NCBI GenBank assembly: GCA_031761405.1
Contig: JASEVX010000013.1
Span: 43,852,704 to 43,916,703, forward strand
DNA length: 64,000 nt
Direction: 5' to 3'
DNA from: Serripes groenlandicus
Lineage: Eukaryota; Mollusca; Bivalvia; Cardiida; Cardiidae
A program made the position numbers and the translations under genes. The notes under the pieces are model-generated. The model did no database searches. It was given only the letters and a program-made list of their open reading frames with translations, and was not told the origin of the DNA. Below, one piece after another: positions 57,546 through 64,000 of this stretch (its first letter is position 1; each line of letters starts with the position of its first letter).

Positions 57546-58251
57546 AAGAGCTGTCTATTTTAAAAACATGGACTTTACCTTTTTTCAACATACAACTAAA
57601 CATTGCAGAAGATGGCTTTGGTATGTCTAAGTAAAAATATGAAAAATCTCTCCAAATAAATGAATAATCGTTTAATAGTAATTGCACATACTATGCAATT
57701 TCTCCTTTTTCCACAATTTTTTCAAAAGTTGTCTGCTGAAGATGTGTTAAAATGTGTCTACAGGTGGGAAAAGGTTAAGTCACAATTTAGTATGATCTGG
57801 AAATCAGTACTATAATTATCCATGTTACGATGTAAACGAACCAAGGTGGGCTGTAATGTTTTTGGAAGAGATAGGGTATCACACCCAGATTCCCTTGTAT
57901 CAAACTTTATCTCTTGAAATTATTTGAACCTGTCAAAATGTCCAATCAAATATAGGACTGTGAAAGCTAAAAAGCTTAAACTCAATCAGATAATTTGGTC
58001 TTTACAAGAACATGAACTAATACATGAACTAATACATGAGCATTAATTGTTACAAAGATGAAAGATATTTTCCATTTTCCAGTGTTAAAGATTTTTCAAA
58101 GCTGATGACAAAAAATTAAAAAAGGTTCATATCAGGCAAAGGTAAAACCCTTTTCCTACATACAACAAATCTACAATAGACAACTTAGAATTATTAAGGC
58201 AAATCTATAGAAAAATCCCTATAAACGAATGTGAAATGATATATATAACTA

Positions 58252-58676
58252 GAATGGAGTGCTCCCCAGAGCACGTGTGTCACCTGCCAGGGCCTTGTCA
58301 GACAATTTTAATTTTTGACAGAAAAGGGGCAATAACTCTGATATAAAAAATATTTGGATTATCCCATTTTTGTGAACCCATCACAAAGATTGATATAAAC
58401 ATTTGTCATAAGTTCAATCCAATCCTTTGAGCAGAAAAAAAGTAATTTGAATATTTGACAGAAAAGGGGCAATAACTCTGATATAAAAATATTTGGACTA
58501 TCCCCCTTTTGTGAACCAATCACACACATTGATATAAACATTTGTCAGAAGTTTCATTCCAATCCTTCGAATAGAAAAAAAGTTATTTGAAAATGTGACG
58601 AAAAAGTGTGATGGACAGACAGACGCCGGACAAAAAAAAAGTAATCCCTAAGTGCCTACCATATGCTACGTGGGTG
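58252..58676 (-). repeat. GTCACCTGC element, two units
   Basis: Inverse of 43,296-43,622: opens ACTAGAATGGAGTGCTCCCC and closes with the GACAGACGCCGGAC run and CACTTAGGGATTAC-type end. Two units, with AGGGGCAATAACTCTGATAT repeated. Inserted in a degenerate TTAA element and found only in copy 2. Confidence 0.8.
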
Positions 58677-58786
58677 ACATTATAAGAATTGTAATCAGTG
58701 TGGAATCAGCAATTTCTTCTTTTGCTACAATGTATTCAAAAGTTGTCTGTTGCTTATGCATCAAACATTGGAAAGTCTTATGTATA

Positions 58787-59010
58787 TTAACCCTTTCCCA
58801 CATACAGAAAATCTGCAGCAGATTTTGAAAAGATATTGACAAAAATCTGAAAAATCTCATTAAATGAGGGTTCTACTATGAAATAAGAGTTAAAAACATT
58901 GTGGCACAAGGAGAAAATGCTTGTTTTGAGCAATTTCTCCTTTTGTCACAGTGTTTTCAAAACTCTGCTGCAGAGGTGTCAGAAAGCGTCTATATGTGGG
59001 AAAGGGTTAA
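58787..59010 (-). mobile_element. TTAA element type 2
   Basis: Both TTAAs; in the copy 2 segment missing from copy 1. Confidence 0.85.
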
Positions 59011-61363
59011 TGTAGGTAATTTAAGACTCCGCTTATACAGCTTATGTAATGGAAACTACCAATTGTAAAAGTCGTAAGCGGCCGCGCACCGACTCTGGTT
59101 CCCGAATAAGAACCAAAGTTAGGAGCTAAAATAAAAGACAGTACCATTCATCTATAGTCTATTTATAGATTTTCATTTCTTTTCTTTTTATTATCGTAAT
59201 TTCACATATATGGCATTTTAACTTTTTAATCATCCTAACTATTCATTTGCTTTGTTTTTAATAATCTGACTTTCATGTTCAGTATAATATCTTCCTATTT
59301 TTCTATGTTGCGTGACGAAAACTTCGTTTGTCACTCTTCCTATAGTTGTTTTTTGTCGTTTTTGATCATCTGTCATTTTCATTCATTTATGCATTTTGTT
59401 TTTCGAAAATATCGCTGAAAGTTTCGTCTATGATGCACATACTTGATTCAAAGTTAACTTTGAGTACAATTGTCATCGCAAAATGTAGACATAAGAAGAT
59501 TTAAACCACAGAGATATCTGTTTCAAGATAAATTTCGCCATCTAGTTGATTCGTTCTTTTTCGCTGTTGCAGTGTCACCTTCATGAATATCGCGGTAAAC
59601 CGGTTTCGGTGTATCAACACGTTTTATCATGGATGCGATGTGAAATATCAGAAAACTTAAATGAAATGAAATCTTCTGGTTCTTACAAACAAAGTGTGAT
59701 CGGATTGACTGATCTGTATTTAACTTATCACTGTAAATGTGGACAACATTTCAACTCTTCATATCAACTGGTTGATTCCTTTTTAAATTGGAACAACTCA
59801 TGCTAAATATGTAGCACATAAGGTCAAAATCGGAAATCTTGCTAAATGAAGGTATAATTTATGGACATAAAGTAAAAAACATTGTAGTAAAAGGATAAAT
59901 TCCTCATGAGAATTTTTTTCTTTTGTCACAATGTTTTCAAAAGTCATCTGCTGCAGCAGCTATAAAATACATATAAGGAAATGGTTTACAAAATATTGAC
60001 TTTACCCACCCATTGAATTGTACATTGATTGTTTCATTGAAAAACTTACCAATGTAAGATTGGCTGCTTTAGAATTAATGTTGACTTTACGAACATTGTA
60101 GATGTGCCCACATTTTCTCTCTCGTCAGTCTTTCGGATAACATGAACATTGAAATAGGTTTCCTTAAATTTCTGAATGCTAATCACATCATTTTCGTCCA
60201 CTCGAGATTGTATTTGTAATCTGACAGCTTTGATTTTCAATTGCTCCATTTGCCACAATAATTTAAACTTTTTTCAATTATATTACTATCATTTATAGAG
60301 ATTTTCTATGTTCTGTACTTGATGATTTCAAAGTCTTTCAGGTTAAACATAATTGAAATCATTGTGCGAAAGGAAAAATTGCTCATAATGATTAATAACT
60401 GCATTTGCCACAATAATTTCAACACTTTTCAATTATTATACTATCATTTATAGAGATGTTTTATATTTTGTACTTGATAATTTCAAAGTCGTCTGCTGCA
60501 GATTTGTTTTATGTGGGAAATGGTTAAACCCTTATCCACTATCATGACTTACTGATAAACTAAACAGATTTTCTGTGTGTCAGCATTATTTGACAAAACA
60601 TTATCACAACAGGGCGTGCGTTCAATACAAATAGTAGATTGTTTTTGGTACAAATTGAAATTTATCATAACCTCTTGTCCATTATATCTTTCGTATTATA
60701 AGTCACTTTTTATGATAATTTTAACTCTAAATCAACTTATTCACTTAAAACACAGACCCTGCCAGGTTAAATATCTTGCATAAAACTTATATCTTCAAAT
60801 ACCAATATCAGCATTATATAATTATACTGACTACAGATTAAATTTTTCTAATGTTTGTGGATTTAAATGTTCTTTTTTCTTATTCCTACATGTGCAACGA
60901 ATTATTGCGGCTTCTCTTTGATGCTTTGCGTCAAACATTCGTCTTGTATTATTTGTCACAATTATTCCAAAGTCATCTACTGCAGATTTCTTGTAAATGT
61001 ACATGTCCTTAACCCTTTCCCACCTACATTAAATTTGCAGCAGATGATTTTGATAATATCAACAAAAACACAGAAAATCTCTATCAATGAAGGTTTAATT
61101 TCTGAAAAAATTGAAAACAGTGTGGCAAAATTAAAAATTGCTTATTATGAGCAATTTGTTTCTTTATAATATAGCCACACTGTTTTCAAAAGTTGCAGCA
61201 GACGACTTGGAAAACATCAAAGTAAACAAATGGTAAATTATCTATCAATGAATGTATAAGTATTGAACAGTAGAAAACATTGTGGCCATAGGAGAAATTG
61301 CTTGTGTTGATGTTTTCCAAGTCGTCTGCTGCAGAATTGTTGTATGTGGGAGGGGGGGGGGGG

Positions 61364-61593
61364 TTAACCCTTTCCCTCATATAGACGCTTTCTGACGCCT
61401 CTGCAGCAGACGGATTTTTGAAAACATAGTGACAAAAGAAGAAATTGCACAAAACATGCAATTTCTCCTTTTGCCACAATGTTTTCCTCTTTTTGTCATA
61501 GGTTATCCATTCAATTATGGAGATTTTCTATGTTTTGACAAAATACGTTCAAAGTCGTCTGCTGCAGACTTGTCGTATGAGGGAAGGGGTTAA
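61364..61593 (+). mobile_element. TTAA element type 1 (copy 2)
   Basis: Preceded by a poly-G run (GAGGGGGGGGGGGG) that grew from the left neighbour's GGGG end. Confidence 0.86.
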
Positions 61594-62006
61594 GGTCATT
61601 TGAGGGTGGCAGGGTTTTTTTTAGTTTTAAAAGTTAACCCTTATCCCACAAGCAACAAATCTGCAGCAGACGACTTGGAAAACATCAAAGTAAACATAAA
61701 TGGTAAAATATCTTTCAATGAATTTATGATTATTGAACAGTAGAAAACATTGTGGCTATAGGAGAAATTACTCGTGTTGATGTTTTCCAAGTCGTCTGCT
61801 GCAGATTTGTTGTATGTGGGAAAGGGCAGGGATAGGGTCATTTAAGGGGGGCATTTTTTTTTAGTTAACCCTTTTCCAAGATACAACGAACTTGCAGCAG
61901 ACGACTTGGAAAACATCAAAGTAAACATATGGTAAAATATCTTTCAATGAATGCATAATTATTGAACAGTAGAAAACATTGTGGCCGTAGAACAAAATTA
62001 CTCATG

Positions 62007-62236
62007 TTAACCCTTTCCCACAAACAAGAAATATGCAGCAGACGACTTTGAACATATTTTGTCAACAAATTAAAAATCTCTATGATTGAATGGATAACCT
62101 GTGACTAAAAGTGTAAAATATTGTGGCGCTAGGAGAAATTGGACGTTTTATGCAATTTCTTCTTTTGTCACTATGTTTTAAAAAAGCTGTCTGCTGCAGA
62201 GGAGTCAGAAAGCGTCTATATGAGGGAAAGGGTTAA
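62007..62236 (-). mobile_element. TTAA element type 1 (copy 2)
   Basis: Counterpart of 19,768-19,996; GGCAAAAGG is changed to GGCGCTAGG. Confidence 0.85.
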
Positions 62237-62457
62237 GCCCAATTTCTCGTTTAGTCACAACATTTTCAAAAGTCGTCTACCGAGAAAGGGTTATCTGACT
62301 TTATCATCGTGCCGATATGGGCAAAGATTATTTTTCTTACAATGGCTGCCCTTAACTCCATTCCCATATACAACAACCTAACAGCAGACAGATTTGAAAA
62401 TATCCAGATAAAATCTCAAAATGAACCTGCTCATTGATCACCATTGTGGGGCTTTGA

Positions 62458-62685
62458 AACCATTCCATCATATAGACGCTTTCGGACGCCTCTGCAGCAG
62501 ACGCCTTTTTTGAAAACATAGTGACAAAAGAAGGAATTGCACAAAACGTGCAATTTCTCCTTTTGCCACAATGTTTTCCACTTTTAGTCATAGGATATCC
62601 ATTTAATTATGGAGATTTTCCATTTTTTGACAAAATACGTTCAAAGTCATCTGCTGCAGAATTGTCGTACGAGGGAAAGGGTTAA
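62458..62685 (+). mobile_element. TTAA element type 1, copy 2 only
   Basis: Absent at 20,212 in copy 1. The left end is eroded (AACCATTCCATCATATAG). Confidence 0.84.
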
Positions 62686-62908
62686 ACCTTTGCCACATAC
62701 AGACCCTCTCTCACGCCTCTGCAGCAGACAACTTTTGAAAACATAGTGACAAACGGAGAAATTACTCATGATGACCAATTTCTCCATTTGAAAGAAGTTT
62801 TTCAACTTGATGCAATAATTATTCTTTCATTTATGGAGTTATAATCCATATTGTTTATCAAATGTTTTCAAAGTCGGCTGCTGCAGATTTCTTGTAAGTG
62901 GGATAGGA

Positions 62909-63140
62909 TGAACCCTTTCCCTCATACGACAATTTTGCAGCAGATTTCTTTGAACATATTTTGTCAAAAAACAGAAAATTTCTATAATTGAATGGATAAC
63001 CTATTACTAAAAGTGGAAAACACTGTGCCAAAAGGAGAAATAGCTTGTTTTGAGCAATTTATTATTTATAGTCACTTTGTTTTCAAAACGCCGTCTGCTG
63101 CAGAGGCGTCAGAAAGCATCTATATGAGGGAGAGGATTAA
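62909..63140 (-). mobile_element. TTAA element type 1 (copy 2)
   Basis: Counterpart of 20,433-20,670. Confidence 0.84.
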
Positions 63141-63151
63141 CAGCCTTATAC

Positions 63152-63378
63152 TTAACCCTTTCCCTCATTCTACAATTTTGCAGCAGACGACTTTGAACAT
63201 ATTTTGTCATAAAATGGAAAATCTCTATAATTGAATGGATAACCTATGACTAAAAGTGGAAAACATTGTGGCAAAAGGTGAAATTGCTCATCTTCAGTAA
63301 TTTCTTCTTTTGTCACTATGTTTTCAAAAAGCTGTCTGCTGCAGAGGCATCAGAAAGTGTTATCAGGGAAAGGATTAA
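63152..63378 (-). mobile_element. TTAA element type 1 (copy 2)
   Basis: Counterpart of 20,682-20,914, with a deletion in the right tip (GTGTTATCAGGG). Confidence 0.84.
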
Positions 63379-63389
63379 TAGTTTTATAC

Positions 63390-63836
63390 TTAACCCTTTC
63401 CCTTATATGATAATTCTGCAGCAGACGACTTTGAACATATTTTGCCAAAAAATGGAAAATCTCTATAATTGAATGGTTGATTGATTTATTGATTATGGTT
63501 TAACGCCGTTTTTAACAATTTCTCAGTTATATCACCGTGGCCAGTTCACCTACTCATGTGTTTCCTGGTTTTCTCACACCAGTACTCCACACAACAATGA
63601 CTTTTGTCAAACGTCGGAAAGAAAGTTGGCCGAGCCGGGATTCGAACTCACAATCCCTGGATTGACAGCCCGCGTCGTTACCGACTGAGCTACCGGGATA
63701 TAATTGAATGGTTAACCTATGACTGGAAAACATGGTGGCAAAATGAGAAATTTCTTCTTTTGTAACTATGTTTTCAAAAAGCCGTCTGCTGCAGAGCATC
63801 AGAAAGCGTCTATATGAGGAAAAGGAAAAGGGTTAA
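63390..63836 (-). mobile_element. TTAA element type 1 split by a SINE (copy 2)
   Basis: Counterpart of 20,926-21,454. Confidence 0.86.
63477..63699 (-). mobile_element. tRNA-derived SINE (copy 2 equivalent), shortened
   Basis: Same target site and 12 bp duplication as 21,013-21,296, so the insertion is older than the split of the two blocks. About 60 bp of body missing after CTCCACACAACAAT. Confidence 0.88.
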
Positions 63837-64000
63837 ATACCAACAAAATAGGGTTTGGAGGTCATATAAGAATCTAAAATATCAAATATCAAATATCGGT
63901 ATTTATAAGAGAAAAGTGTCAGTCACGGTATTTGATTTACCGAACAGACCTGCTAATTCACCCTTAAAATGTGAATAAAACCTGTAATCACATAACCCAA

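Larger units (their letters stand above)
48551..64000 (+). repeat. Duplicated block, copy 2 (starts at N gap)
   Basis: Second copy of 8.2-21.6 kb, 15.4 kb long because of extra insertions (51.84-52.42, 53.62-53.85, 56.74-56.95, 57.1-59.2, 62.46-62.69 kb). It begins on the first base after the gap, inside a TTAA element that corresponds to position ~8187, and still aligns at the right window edge (21,619 equivalent). That start is what an independently assembled contig would give. Confidence 0.92.

Noticed and set aside
59546..59806. Plus-strand frame with CKCGQHFNSSYQLV as a gene
   Set aside because: Its counterpart in copy 1 has several indels and no homology is recognised; kept only as a remark.

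Overview
This is nuclear DNA from an animal, most likely a bivalve or related mollusc. The evidence is split, intron-rich genes with GT-AG splice sites, tRNA-derived SINEs, a LINE 3' end, a Tc1-like element, and tandem arrays of ~150-190 bp units flanked by palindromic ends, a style common in bivalve genomes. Nothing looks bacterial, and there are no operons, rRNA genes or CRISPR arrays. Species cannot be fixed from the sequence alone.

Layout. 0-10.3 kb: six consecutive minus-strand exons of an unconventional myosin motor domain (P-loop to the region before loop 1/switch II), with introns packed with repeats and a 17-copy, 80 bp minisatellite at 6.7-8.1 kb. 10.3-21.6 kb: intron or upstream DNA of the same gene, almost all mobile elements. 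21.6-28 kb: nested elements, including two copies of a hairpin-ended element. 28.2-32.2 kb: a probable 4 kb terminal-inverted-repeat element carrying a decayed C2HC-type gene. 33-36.5 kb: MITEs and tandem arrays. 36.9-37.7 kb: a striking foldback made of ~34 palindromic 20-mers. 37.9-41.8 kb: a candidate two-exon micropeptide gene, a tandem array, a LINE tail and one candidate exon. 42.3-43.3 kb: an internally deleted Tc1-like element. 44.2-48.2 kb: a broken four-exon minus-strand gene of unknown function. 48,351-48,550: a 200-N gap. 48.55-64 kb: a second, diverged copy of 8.2-21.6 kb in the same orientation, including a second copy of the P-loop exon.

The dominant sequence is one family of ~230 bp palindromic elements that begin and end in TTAA. 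I count roughly 100 whole or broken copies. They show TTAA target duplication in an empty/filled comparison between the two duplicated blocks, share single TTAAs where they abut, flip orientation at one locus, and appear to have mediated at least one deletion.

The duplicated block starts exactly at the N gap and differs by ~3% in the shared myosin exon, while many insertions are present in one copy only. The simplest reading is that an alternative haplotype was retained in the assembly, although a real ~40 kb tandem duplication is not excluded. Comparing the two copies gives a natural experiment on how each element moves.
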